Source of the DNA: Morchella semilibera
Taxonomy: Eukaryota > Ascomycota > Pezizomycetes > Pezizales > Morchellaceae
Reading direction: 5' to 3'
DNA length: 64,000 nucleotides
NCBI GenBank assembly: GCA_009192285.1
Contig: WBVU01000003.1
Span: forward strand, 2,945,973 to 3,009,972
This document shows, one piece after another, positions 47,761 to 56,709 of the stretch (position 1 is its first letter; the number at the start of each line of letters is the position of its first letter). A program made the position numbers and the translations under genes. Below the pieces are notes generated by a model. That model was given only the letters and a program-made list of their open reading frames with translations. It was not told the origin of the DNA and searched no databases.

Positions 47761-47807
47761 AGCCCCTTTGGTGTGCTAATTTCTACCAAAGGGGCTATCC
47801 TTTTAAC
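47761..47807 (-). promoter_or_regulatory. B3 gag-pol junction: candidate -1 frameshift signal
   Basis: GTTAAAA (47807-47801), spacer GGAT, then the 12-bp perfect stem AGCCCCTTTGGT/ACCAAAGGGGCT (47796-47785 with 47772-47761). Here the gag stop is earlier (GGA-TAG) than in B2 and B4 because of a substitution in the spacer, yet both stem arms are unchanged. Confidence 0.72.
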
Positions 47808-48758
47808 GCCGGCTTGGGGGTTGCTGACTCAACTGGTGCTTTACGCCAGTTGTCAGAGGTACGGGGATCTTGGGAGCGGGGGGGCGAGGTAGCGGGGTTT
47901 TGGGGTCTGGGCGGCGAGACGAACTGGCTTCCTGGCAGCATTAGAAACGGCAGGAGGAAGGCGGCGGCGAAGGTCAGCAATGGTGGCATCATCGTCAGCA
48001 AGAGCTTCCTGATGCAGGGCCAGGCGGTAACGGAACTCCTCCTTCTTATCCTTGAGGGAGGCCACTTCTTCTTGGAGATCCTGGATGACCTCGACAGATT
48101 CCTCCCGGGCTTCGCACATGCGTTGCCAGAGGTCGATGGCCTTCTCCTCGGCCGCATCGAGTTCGAAATTGAGGTCCTTAATGACCTCGTCATGGGCCGT
48201 GCATACGGCGGGTTCTTCGGGGACAGGGGCGATGGCGGGTGCGGTTAGGGCGGACAGGGCTTCTGCAATAAGGGTGTGGGCCTCAGTCAGTTCATACCCG
48301 AAGTCTTCCTCAACGGGGCCAAAATTTTCCAAGAACTCAGCGAGTCTCTCGGTCAGGGTACGTAGGGCAGGAGTCTCGAGGGGGCGGCCAATGGTGTACT
48401 GAGCAAGGGCGGGGTCTCTGAGGCTACGGATGATAGCTTCGGAGTCGTGGGCGGGGCAGGAGTCGTCGATGGTGGGGGTTCCCACATGGAGTTTCCCCGG
48501 GGCGGTCTGAGCAAAGGTTGCTTTAGCTCAGTGGGCATCAGCGCGTTTAAGTCCGTGGACAAGGGCGTACTGGCGAAGGAGGTGGACGTGAGGGTCCGAG
48601 CCAAGGCGACAGCCAAGGTCGAACCAGTAGGAGTGGGGAACCAGGGTGAGGTGGCCGAACCCCTTTCTTTCGGGGAAGTAGCAGTCGAGGGGGCCGGGAG
48701 AGAAGAAGACAGGGTTGGGGCAGTCCCCCATAGGGACATCCCAACTAAGATCGGTCAT
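47795..48758 (-). pseudogene. B3 gag, one stop and one frameshift
   Basis: It starts at the ATG at 48758. A TGA replaces the Trp in RADAHW near 48528-48530, and the frame changes near 47880 before the basic tail (TSDNWRKAPVES). The coiled coil (EEKAIDLWQRM...DDATIADLRRRL) is open. No zinc knuckle is present. Confidence 0.85.
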
Positions 48759-48820
48759 CATGACCGGGGCGAGGCGAGGCGGGGGCGTTGTGTAGGTCAG
48801 CTGAGGGGACGTGTTCTTAG

Positions 48821-49445
48821 TGTTACGGAGCAACACGGAGACAACAAGCAAGAGGGCCGAGGTACACAACCGAGGCGAGGGCGAGGACGAAGACGAGGGG
48901 CGACGGCGGAAGAACCTAACCGAGGAGCAGGGTTGTAGGCCAGAGGGTCCAGATGGCCTCTCTGACGAAGACGTGGAGACGAAGATACCAGTAGACGATA
49001 CGGACTACGGTCATGGACTATAGACGAGACGAAGCGAGGCGGAGCGACGAACGAGACGAGACGAGACGGAACGAGGCGAAGCGAGACGAGACGAGACGGA
49101 ACGAGGCGAGACGAGGCGGGATACTATGAGAGACCCACGGGGGTCTTGGCAGAGGCTATAGTTATGACGTAGTATATTCAGAACTAAAGACACGAGACTA
49201 AACAAAACTAAACCGTAGGGTTGACAACAGGAAGAACACGTAAGGAAAGAAAGAGAAAGAAAGAAACGAAGGAAAAATCCGTAGCAACATATATATACCC
49301 CTCCTAATCTCTGTACAATCATGACTCATAACATCGTGTAACGGAAACCCATAGAAACCCCAAGAACCCGAACAGAAACACCGCAACCAAGAAACCCATT
49401 CCCGAATATCCTCCTCTCCTGTGAACCCCGTGGTACGCCGTGATA
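48821..49445 (-). repeat. B3 5' LTR, 625 bp
   Basis: In the sense direction it is TATCACGGCG...CTCCGTAACA, with TCCTT on its outer side. It contains a GA-rich CGAG/CGAA tract near 49021-49120 that varies in length between copies. Confidence 0.92.
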
Positions 49446-49890
49446 TCCTTACGGACTCCGTTGAACTTGGGGGGGTCGGGGAATTTCTCAGAGCGGAAAG
49501 CTGGAGGTGGAGCATTGGCTGGTGGGGGAGGCACTATTGGGGTGGTGGTGGTGGTGGTGGTGGTGGTGGTGCCCGGGCCGCGGCGAGTTGGAATTCTAGG
49601 GTGCGAACCCGAGTTTCCAGAGCGTCTGTATGATTATTGGAGGCTGTCAGTTGGTCCCTTACGGTGGCCAAATCTTGTCTGGTTTGGGCGTGTAGGTTTC
49701 GGCTAGCGTCTCGTTCTGCCTTCCATCGATCCCCTTCCCGTATAAGGGTTAGGAGATGTACGTAATGATAGTGTAGGTCCTCCACTGCTTCGAACTCTGT
49801 GAAGGTCTGAGGAATTTGGTAGTTGCCATCGAGGGTGACCCCATCTATGATGGTAGCTGGGGGAGGAGGTGGAGGAGCCGGGGCAGACAT
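49446..49890 (-). pseudogene. C gag, N-terminal part
   Basis: The ATG at 49890 starts MSAPAPPPPPPATIIDG; a predicted coiled coil follows (WKAERDASRNLHAQTRQDL), then a run of prolines coded by (CCA)n. The frame changes within that repeat (near 49534-49570), after which the other frame gives FRSEKFPDPPKFNGVRK, a typical Gag linker. It continues at 37286 beyond B3. Confidence 0.85.
49539..49571. repeat. (GGT)n microsatellite
   Basis: About ten GGT units encode a proline run in C gag on the minus strand. Slippage here is the likely cause of the frame change in that gene. Confidence 0.9.
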
Positions 49891-50061
49891 GGTTGGGTGC
49901 AGTGTGGATGACGACGCAACGTAATCTCAAGGAGGGGATGGCGGCGTAGCTTTTGTTCCACAGGGCACCAGGGGTGACAACGATACGACCCAAGTATAAG
50001 GGAGGTATAAGGAAGGAATCGAACGGACAGCGATAGTCACTAGAGAGATAGAGACTATAAA

Positions 50062-50642
50062 TATCACGGCGTACCACGGAGTTTGCAGGAGAGGAGGATA
50101 TTCGGGAATGGGTTTTCGGTTGCGGTGTTTTTCTTTTGGGTTCTTGGAGTTTCTATGGGTTTCTGTTACACGATGTTATGAGTCATGATGGTGCAGGGAT
50201 TAGGAGGGGTATATATACGTTGCTACGGATCTTCCCTTTGTTCTTTTCTTTCTCTTTCTTTCCTTACGTGTTCTTCCTGTTGTCAACCCTACGGTTTAGT
50301 TTCGTCTCGTCTTGTGTCTTTAGTCCTGAATATATTACGTCATAACCATAGTCTTCGCCCAGACCCTAGTGGGTCTTCCATAGTACCGTCGTCTCGTCCT
50401 CGCTTTGCTTCGTTCTCGCCCCGCCTCGTCTCGCCTCGTTTATAGTCCATGACCGTAGTCCGTGTCGTCTACTGGTACCTTCGTCTCCACGTCTTCGTCA
50501 GAGAGGCCATTTGGACCCTCTGCCCTACAACCCTGCTCCTCGGTTAGGTTCTTCCGTCGTTGCCTCTCGTCTTCGTCCTCGTCCCCGCCTCGGTTGTGTA
50601 CCTCGGCTCTTCTGTTTGTTGTCTCCGTGTTGCTCCGTAACA
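50062..50642 (+). repeat. B4 5' LTR, 581 bp
   Basis: TATCACGGCG...CTCCGTAACA; TATA box at 50210-50217. The following bases are CTAAGAACACGTCC. Confidence 0.95.
50210..50217 (+). promoter_or_regulatory. TATA box of the B4 5' LTR
   Basis: TATATATA is followed by CGTTGCTACGG, which is conserved in other B LTRs (for example 55507-55514). It is the likely core promoter of family B. Confidence 0.6.
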
Positions 50643-50704
50643 CTAAGAACACGTCCCCTCCGCCGACCTACACAACGCCCTCGTCTCGCCTCGCTTCGGT
50701 CATA

Positions 50705-51646
50705 ATGACCGACCTTAGTTGGGATGTCCCTATGGGGGACTGCCCCAACCCTGTCTTCTTTTCTCCCGGCCCCCTCGAGTGCTTCTTCCCAGAAAGGAAG
50801 GGGTACTGTCACCTCGCTCTTGTCCCCCAGGCCTTTTGGTTCGACCTTGGCTGTCGCCTAGGTTCGGACCCGCACGTTCACCTCCTCCGTCAGTATGCCC
50901 TTGCCCATGGACTCAAACGCGCTGATGCCCACTGGGCTAAAGCCACCTTTACCCAAACCGCCCCGGGGAAACTCCATGTAGGAATCCCCACCATCGACGA
51001 CTCCTGCCTCGCCCATGACTCCGAAGCCATCATCCGTGGCCTCAGGAACCCCACTCTTGCCCACTACACCATTGGTCGCCCCATGGAAATCCCTGCCCCC
51101 GTCCCTAGCACGCTGCCCGAGAGACTCGCTCAGTTCTTGGAAAGCTTTGGACCTATCGAGGAAGACTTTGGGTACGAGCTTACCCAAGCCCATACCCTCA
51201 TCGCCGAAGCTCTTGTCGCCCTGACCGCCCACGTTGATGCCCCCGCCCTCGCCCCCGAAGAACCTGCCGTATGTACGGCCCACAACGAGGTTATTGAGAA
51301 CCTCGAACTCGAACTTGATGCAGCCGAAGGAAAGGTTGCCGATCTCTGGTCCCGCATGTGCGAGGTTCAGGAAGGGACAGCTGAGGACATCAAGGGCCTT
51401 CAGGACATGGTCACCTCCCTCACAGCTGAGAAGGAGGAGTTCCGTTACCGTTTGGCCTTGCACCAGGAGGCTCTTGCTGACGCGGATGCCACCATTGCCG
51501 ACCTTCGCCGCCGCCTTCCTCTTGCCGCCCCCAATGCTACCAGGAAGCCATTTCGCCCCCGCCGCCCAGACCCCGAAGTCTCGTTACCTCGCCCCCAGCA
51601 CCCAGGACCCCCGTTCCCTCGACAACTGGAGAAAAACACCAGTTGA
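50705..51646 (+). CDS. B4 gag, 313 residues, altered C-terminus
   Basis: It starts MTDLSWDVPMGDCPNPVFF, then PGPLECFFPERKGYCHLAL and LKRADAHWAKATFTQTAPGK, a region like no Gag I can name. A coiled coil follows (ELELDAAEGKVADLWSRM to ADATIADLRRRLP), then a basic Pro/Arg tail. There is no CCHC knuckle, unlike gag of A, C and D. Near 51545-51600 the frame differs from that of sister copies: another frame carries their tail (LDNWRKTPVE...LKGQPLW-TAA ending 51692). A one-base indel is therefore likely. It also places this ORF in the same frame as pol, separated by TGA at 51644. Confidence 0.85.
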   Translation: MTDLSWDVPMGDCPNPVFFSPGPLECFFPERKGYCHLALVPQAFWFDLGCRLGSDPHVHLLRQYALAHGLKRADAHWAKATFTQTAPGKLHVGIPTIDDSCLAHDSEAIIRGLRNPTLAHYTIGRPMEIPAPVPSTLPERLAQFLESFGPIEEDFGYELTQAHTLIAEALVALTAHVDAPALAPEEPAVCTAHNEVIENLELELDAAEGKVADLWSRMCEVQEGTAEDIKGLQDMVTSLTAEKEEFRYRLALHQEALADADATIADLRRRLPLAAPNATRKPFRPRRPDPEVSLPRPQHPGPPFPRQLEKNTS

Positions 51647-51667
51647 GCAGGTGACCCCCAAGCCGGC

Positions 51668-51714
51668 GTTAAAAGGTCAGCCCCTTTGGTAAATATTGGC
51701 AAACCAAAGGGGCT
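51668..51714 (+). promoter_or_regulatory. B4 gag-pol junction: candidate -1 frameshift signal
   Basis: GTTAAAA (51668-51674), spacer GGTC, then a perfect 12-bp stem AGCCCCTTTGGT (51679-51690) with ACCAAAGGGGCT (51703-51714). In the ancestral gag frame the heptamer reads G-TTA-AAA and pol is the -1 frame. The loop sequence differs from B2 and B3 but both arms are identical. Confidence 0.75.
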
Positions 51715-54700
51715 AGTCCCGCCACCTACTTTTGTTCTTTCCGCTGCCGCCGTTTCTGAAGACAGAATGTCTGAGGAATCTCTTGTTGTTCCCTGCTCCG
51801 TCGCCCAGGACACCGTTACCTCTATTGCTACCCATGCCCTGATAGATACAGGCGCTTCGGGCTATGCTTTCGTTGACCAAGGATTTGTCTTGCAACATGG
51901 CCTCGTCCCGGTTCCCCTGAAGACATCACGCTTGCTCGAGGTAATCGACGGCAGGCTGGTGGAGTCAGGGAAAATTACACACATGGTGAAGCTGTCGCTG
52001 AACATTAATGGTCACCAGGAAATCGCTCCGTTTTTTGTTACCAAGCTAGGACATTACCCATTGGTCATGGGTATTCCCTGGATGAGACACCACGATCTGG
52101 CCATCAGACCGAAGACGAATAAGATCATCTTCGATTCTGACTTTTGCGTTCGAAATTGTTCTCAGTCCCATGCTACGGTAACCGTCAAAGGAATCTCTGT
52201 TTCGTTCCCGGACGCCCCCGCTATTCAGATCGCGGCCATTGGGGCCGTACCTTTTGTGGGGCTCGCTCGGCGCCGACAGAATAAACTCTTCTGCGCCTCA
52301 ATTCGAGCCATCGATGAAGTCCTTGCTGGAAAAACGAACCAGGATCCCTTAGCTCATGTACCCAAGGATCTTCAGGAGTTTATGTTATTGTTCCAGGAAA
52401 GCCAAGCCACCGCCTTGCCGCCGCACCGCCCTCATGATTTGAAAATAGTCTTACAGGATGGAAAGGTTCCCCCGTTTGGTCCGCTATATGGCATGTCTCG
52501 TTTGGAACTGCAGGCTCTTAGGGATTACATTACGGAGAACCTGTCGAAAGGGTTTATTCGTTATTCCGAATCACCCGCCGGTGCTCCTGTTTTGTTCGTG
52601 AAGAAATCTGACGGCTCTCTTCGACTCTGTGTGGATTATAGGAAGCTTAACGAGATCACGGTTAAAAACCGCCACCCTCTGCCGCTAATCCCAGAAACCC
52701 TCTCCCGACTCTCCAAGGCGAAGTACTACACTAAGTTGGACCTCCGTTGGGGATATCATCAGATCCGGATCCAAGAAGGAGACGAATGGAAGACCGCTTT
52801 TAGGACGCGCTACGGCCACTTTGAGTATAATGTGATGCCTTTTGGTCTGACCAATGCTCCCGCTGTGTTCCAACATTGGATTAATGACCTCCTGCGTCCC
52901 TATTTGGATAACTTTGCCACGGCCTATCTCGACGATGTATTAATTTACTCCGAGAATCTCGAGGAACATAAGCAACATGTCCGGGAAATTCTGAAGGTGT
53001 TCCAATTCCATGGTGTTCACCTTAAACCAGAGAAGTGCGAGTTCTATGTCCAGCAGACTAAGTATCTCGGATTGATCGTGACCCCGGAGGGTATTCAGAT
53101 GGATCCTAGCAAGGTTTCGACGGTTAGAGATTGGGAAACACCCACCAGGCTTCGGGAGGTCCAAGAGTTTCTGGGCTTTGCAAATTTTTATCGACGGTTT
53201 ATTTACGCCTATTCTCGAGTTGTATCCCCGCTTACCGCCCTGACCAAGAAGAATGTAAAGTTCGAATGGTCCCAGAAGGCGCAGGAGGCATTCCAGAAGC
53301 TCAAGGATGCTTTTACTTCGGCCCCGATTCTCGCCCACTTTGACTTTGAAAAAGAGGTTATTGTGGAAACCGATGCCTCGGACTACGTCTCTGCCGGTAT
53401 TATGTCCCAGTACGGTGATGATGGAATTCTACACCCCGTGGCTTTCTTCTCCAAGAAACATTCTCCAGCAGAATGTAACTACGAGATCTACGATAAGGAA
53501 CTGTTGGCAGTTGTTAGGAGTTTCGAAGAATGGCGTGCGAACCTAGAGGGGTCCCGTTTCCCTATTAAGGTATTAAGCGATCATAGGAACCTGGAATATT
53601 TTATGTCTACGAAGCTATTGAATCGTCGCCAAACTCGCTGGGCCGAGTTCTTGTCGCGGTTTGATTTTGTCATTCAATTTCGACCAGGGAAACAAGGAGG
53701 GAAGCCGGATGCGCTTACCAGGAGATCGAGGGATTTACCCAAGGAAGGAGACGAGCGTCTGACGCATCAGTCACAGGTGGTATTGAAGCAAGAGAATTTG
53801 GGATCAAGGATTAAGCTAAGTTTGTTGGCGGGTTCTTTGACAAATGAACCCGCTGAAGGAATGCCTACCGTGAAGGAATTATTGATCCAAGCTTACCAAG
53901 AAGATAGTTTTCCCGATCAAGTCCTCACCATGCTTCGCAATGGTACCAAACAGTCGAAGAAGATTTCTCTCGCCGAATGTACGGAAACAGAGGACGGGTT
54001 TCTTCTATATCGTCAGGCTATTTATGTCCCCGAGTCCAGTGCCCTTCAGCTTCGTCTTTTGCAGGATCACCACGATAAACCCTCCGCTGGACATCCAGGC
54101 CGCGCTAAGACTCTTGAACTTCTCAGCCGGAATTACTACTGGCCAAATATGAGAAGATATGTCGATCGATATGTTCTAAATTGCAATGTGTGCTTTCGTA
54201 GTAAGGCTTCTCGCAATGCTTTACAAGGCGTTCTCCGACCCCTGGCGGTACCTAAAGGCCCATGGACCGATGTATCGATGGATTTTGTAACCGGACTGCC
54301 GGAGAGTAATGGCTTTAATGCAATTTTGGTTGTAGTGGACCGTCTAACAAAGATGCGCCATTTTATACCTTGCACGGAGGAGGCAAATGCCAGGGACGTT
54401 GCAGCTATGTATCTCGATTCGGTTTGGAAACTTCATGGACTCCCCGAAACCATTGTCTCAGACCGTGGCACTCAGTTTACAGCCGAATTTTGGAAGACCT
54501 TATGTTCCCGCCTTGAGATTGCCCCACGTTATAGTACCGCCTTTCATCCACAGACAGATGGGCAGACTGAAAGGATTAATGCCATTATGGAACAGTATCT
54601 TCGAGCCTATGTTTCGTATCAACAGGATGATTGGACCCAGTATCTCTCAATGGCGGAGTTTGCAACCAATAACCATGTCTCCGAGACCACCAAGATGTCC

Positions 54701-55339
54701 CCGTTTCAGGCTAATTATGGAAGGAGTCCCCGCATGTCCTTTGCCCCGCTGCAGCATGGAAAGACAACCAATGAGGATCAGGCGAATGGCATGGCCAGAA
54801 CTATGGCCCAGGTTTATGAGTTTCTGCGTGATGAAATGACTCGGGCTCAGAAGATTCATGAGGACGCAGCGAATCGGAATAGAATTCCCGCCCCTAGATA
54901 TGCTATCGGGGATGAAGTTTTTCTCTCGACTCGGAATATTGAGACTAAGCGGCCCTCGAAGAAACTTGACTGGAAGCGCATAGGTCCCTATACGATTAAG
55001 CGGATGGTTAGCCCCTATGCTTACGAACTTGACCTCCCCGCTTCGATGAAAATTCACCCTATTTTTCATGTGTCCCTGTTGTCTCTTATGCCATGCAACC
55101 CCGTCCCCGGTCAAGTACAGTCCCCGCCTCCAGCGATAGAAATTGAAGGTGAACAAGAGTGGGAGGTGGAACAAGTTTTAGATTCTCGTCGGCGGTATGG
55201 AAAATTGGAATATTTGGTGCGGTATCTTGGTTACGATGAACCTTCATGGCAGCCCCCTGAGGACTTAGAGCATTCTCCCGATTTAGTCAAGGATTTTCAC
55301 GATAGGTATCCACGCAAGCCTAGGCCTATCAGGAGTTAG
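51686..55339 (+). CDS. B4 pol, intact: protease, RT, RNase H, integrase, chromodomain
   Basis: The only full-length, unbroken pol here. It is open for 1217 codons from 51686 and further upstream to the slip site, so it is probably made by -1 frameshifting; the first ATG is at 51767. Domains: protease ([14 protein letters not shown], residues 53-66), RT ([20 protein letters not shown]; catalytic [10 protein letters not shown] near 415), RNase H ([16 protein letters not shown] near 565), integrase finger ([21 protein letters not shown]), DDE core ([32 protein letters not shown]), a C-terminal region ([16 protein letters not shown]), and the chromodomain (EWEVEQVLDSRRRYGKLEYL, RYLGYDEPSWQPPE). 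A polypurine tract (CTGAAGGAGGGCC) precedes the 3' LTR. Confidence 0.95.
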   Translation: MVNIGKPKGLVPPPTFVLSAAAVSEDRMSEESLVVPCSVAQDTVTSIATHALIDTGASGYAFVDQGFVLQHGLVPVPLKTSRLLEVIDGRLVESGKITHMVKLSLNINGHQEIAPFFVTKLGHYPLVMGIPWMRHHDLAIRPKTNKIIFDSDFCVRNCSQSHATVTVKGISVSFPDAPAIQIAAIGAVPFVGLARRRQNKLFCASIRAIDEVLAGKTNQDPLAHVPKDLQEFMLLFQESQATALPPHRPHDLKIVLQDGKVPPFGPLYGMSRLELQALRDYITENLSKGFIRYSESPAGAPVLFVKKSDGSLRLCVDYRKLNEITVKNRHPLPLIPETLSRLSKAKYYTKLDLRWGYHQIRIQEGDEWKTAFRTRYGHFEYNVMPFGLTNAPAVFQHWINDLLRPYLDNFATAYLDDVLIYSENLEEHKQHVREILKVFQFHGVHLKPEKCEFYVQQTKYLGLIVTPEGIQMDPSKVSTVRDWETPTRLREVQEFLGFANFYRRFIYAYSRVVSPLTALTKKNVKFEWSQKAQEAFQKLKDAFTSAPILAHFDFEKEVIVETDASDYVSAGIMSQYGDDGILHPVAFFSKKHSPAECNYEIYDKELLAVVRSFEEWRANLEGSRFPIKVLSDHRNLEYFMSTKLLNRRQTRWAEFLSRFDFVIQFRPGKQGGKPDALTRRSRDLPKEGDERLTHQSQVVLKQENLGSRIKLSLLAGSLTNEPAEGMPTVKELLIQAYQEDSFPDQVLTMLRNGTKQSKKISLAECTETEDGFLLYRQAIYVPESSALQLRLLQDHHDKPSAGHPGRAKTLELLSRNYYWPNMRRYVDRYVLNCNVCFRSKASRNALQGVLRPLAVPKGPWTDVSMDFVTGLPESNGFNAILVVVDRLTKMRHFIPCTEEANARDVAAMYLDSVWKLHGLPETIVSDRGTQFTAEFWKTLCSRLEIAPRYSTAFHPQTDGQTERINAIMEQYLRAYVSYQQDDWTQYLSMAEFATNNHVSETTKMSPFQANYGRSPRMSFAPLQHGKTTNEDQANGMARTMAQVYEFLRDEMTRAQKIHEDAANRNRIPAPRYAIGDEVFLSTRNIETKRPSKKLDWKRIGPYTIKRMVSPYAYELDLPASMKIHPIFHVSLLSLMPCNPVPGQVQSPPPAIEIEGEQEWEVEQVLDSRRRYGKLEYLVRYLGYDEPSWQPPEDLEHSPDLVKDFHDRYPRKPRPIRS

Positions 55340-55359
55340 GCCTGAAGGAGGGCCTAATC

Positions 55360-55938
55360 TATCACGGCGTACCACGGAGTTTGCAGGAGAGGAGGATATT
55401 CGGGAATGGGTTTTCGGTTGCGGTGTTTTCTTTTGGGTTCTTGGAGTTTCTATGGGTTTCTGTTACACGATGTTATGAGTCATGATGGTGCAGGGATTAG
55501 GAGGGGTATATATACGTTGCTACGGATCTTCCCTTTGTTCTTTTCTTTCTCTTTCTTTCCTTACGTGTTCTTCCTGTTGTCAACCCTACGGTTTAGTTTC
55601 GTCTCGTCTTGTGTCTTTAGTCCTGAATATATTACGTCATAACCATAGTCTTCGCCCAGACCCTAGTGGGTCTTCCATAGTACCTCGTCTCGTCCTCGCT
55701 TTGCTTCGTTCTCGCCCCGCCTCGTCTCGCCTCGTTTATAGTCCATGACCGTAGTCCGTGTCGTCTACTGGTACCTTCGTCTCCACGTCTTCGTCAGAGA
55801 GGCCATTTGGACCCTCTGCCCTACAACCCTGCTCCTCGGTTAGGTTCTTCCGTCGTTGCCTCTCGTCTTCGTCCTCGTCCCCGCCTCGGTTGTGTACCTC
55901 GGCTCTTCTGTTTGTTGTCTCCGTGTTGCTCCGTAACA
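55360..55938 (+). repeat. B4 3' LTR, 579 bp
   Basis: It lacks one T (GTGTTTTC versus GTGTTTTTC) and one base in AGTACCTCGTC compared with the 5' LTR. Otherwise I see no differences. Confidence 0.95.
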
Positions 55939-56214
55939 ATAAAGTATATTGAATACTAGTTACAGAAGACGTTGCGTGAAGAGAAAAGAGAAAGAAAGAA
56001 AATACAGGAATAGGCGCCGTTGCCCCCCTTATATACTCAATATTCCGGAGCCAAGCCTGACTCATATCCTCGTGTAACCCCAACTATGACTCATATCCTT
56101 GCGTAACAGAAACCCATAGAATCTACTCTGACTCACCCCCACCTCCGAGCTTACAATAATCCCAACCCCGCCAATCAGTCCAGTCCTCCCGTCCCAGCGT
56201 ATACATGAAAACTG

Positions 56215-56220
56215 TTTACG
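56215..56220 (+). pseudogene. Host six-cysteine gene, piece 4 of 5 (six bases)
   Basis: TTTACG sits between the AACTG duplication of C and the LTR of D. It supplies the last base of codon 82, codon 83 and two bases of codon 84. Its last five bases, TTACG, are the TSD of D. Confidence 0.82.
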
Positions 56221-56709
56221 TCTAACGGGGTGGGGTCGGGCCAAGGGCTCAACGGGGTAAATCCAAGGAAGGGGACGAGGACAGGGTCGGCTCAGGAGAT
56301 ACCCGAGACGAGACAGGTTCAGGTTCAGGTTCAGGTTCAGGTTCAGGGACGAGGTAAGAACAGGAGGGCCGAAGCCAAAGTAATATATTGCTTAACAGAA
56401 AGAAGACGTTGCCTAGAGAGGCAGAAACATAGGAAAGAATACACACTATATATACAACTTCCCCGTCACACCGCTGACTCATAACCATAGAATCCCATAG
56501 AATCTCCCCCACTCCCGTACCACCCATACTATTCCCAATACTCATACCTCTAGCCCGATACTACCCCATCCTTCCTAGCGCTTACATTCTATCACCCGAG
56601 CTCCTTCCCAATCCATCATTCTTCTTCCGACATCGACCGATACTATCCAACAACCCTGTTCCGGAGACGTCTTGGCGGAAGACGAGGTACAGGAGGCGGA
56701 GCCGTGATA
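56221..56709 (-). repeat. D 3' LTR, 489 bp
   Basis: In the sense direction it begins TATCACGG and ends CCGTTAGA, so the ends are not TG...CA. It contains five CAGGTT hexamers (56314-56343). The last 22 codons of pol are read from inside it. Confidence 0.95.

Larger units (their letters stand above)
37287..49445 (-). mobile_element. Gypsy element B3, nested, TSD TCCTT, in C gag
   Basis: LTRs lie at 37287-37914 and 48821-49445; TCCTT is at 37282-37286 and 49446-49450. It contains the whole of element A (40170-46365) in pol. Without A it is about 5.96 kb. Confidence 0.94.
50062..55938 (+). mobile_element. Gypsy element B4, complete, TSD ATAAA
   Basis: LTRs of 581 and 579 bp differ only by two single-base indels visible by eye. 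ATAAA is at 50057-50061 and 55939-55943. Pol is uninterrupted. It lies on the plus strand inside the 5' LTR of C and is the best candidate for a competent element in the window, apart from a frameshift near the end of gag. Confidence 0.96.
31696..56209 (-). mobile_element. Gypsy element C, nested, TSD AACTG
   Basis: LTRs lie at 31696-32098 and in two pieces at 49924-50061 and 55944-56209. The duplication AACTG is at 31691-31695 and 56210-56214. It contains a solo alpha LTR (32750), B3 (37287-49445, with A inside) and B4 (50062-55938). Stripped of these it is about 5.8 kb. Its LTR ends are TTCATG...GAGAA in the sense direction, not TG...CA. Confidence 0.9.
49924..56209 (-). repeat. C 5' LTR, split by B4
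   Basis: The two parts are 49924-50061 and 55944-56209, total 404 bp, matching the 403-bp 3' LTR. The inner boundary reads CCTTGAGA followed by TTACGTTGCGTCGTC. Confidence 0.88.

Noticed and set aside
56314-56350. Telomere-like hexamer array (CAGGTT)n
   Set aside because: It is a short run inside the D LTR, present in both LTRs at the same place, and does not match the usual fungal TTAGGG repeat.
56230-56484. Open frame with a Val-Gln repeat in the D LTR
   Set aside because: The repeat is a translation of the CAGGTT hexamers in an LTR, and it is present twice because the LTR is.
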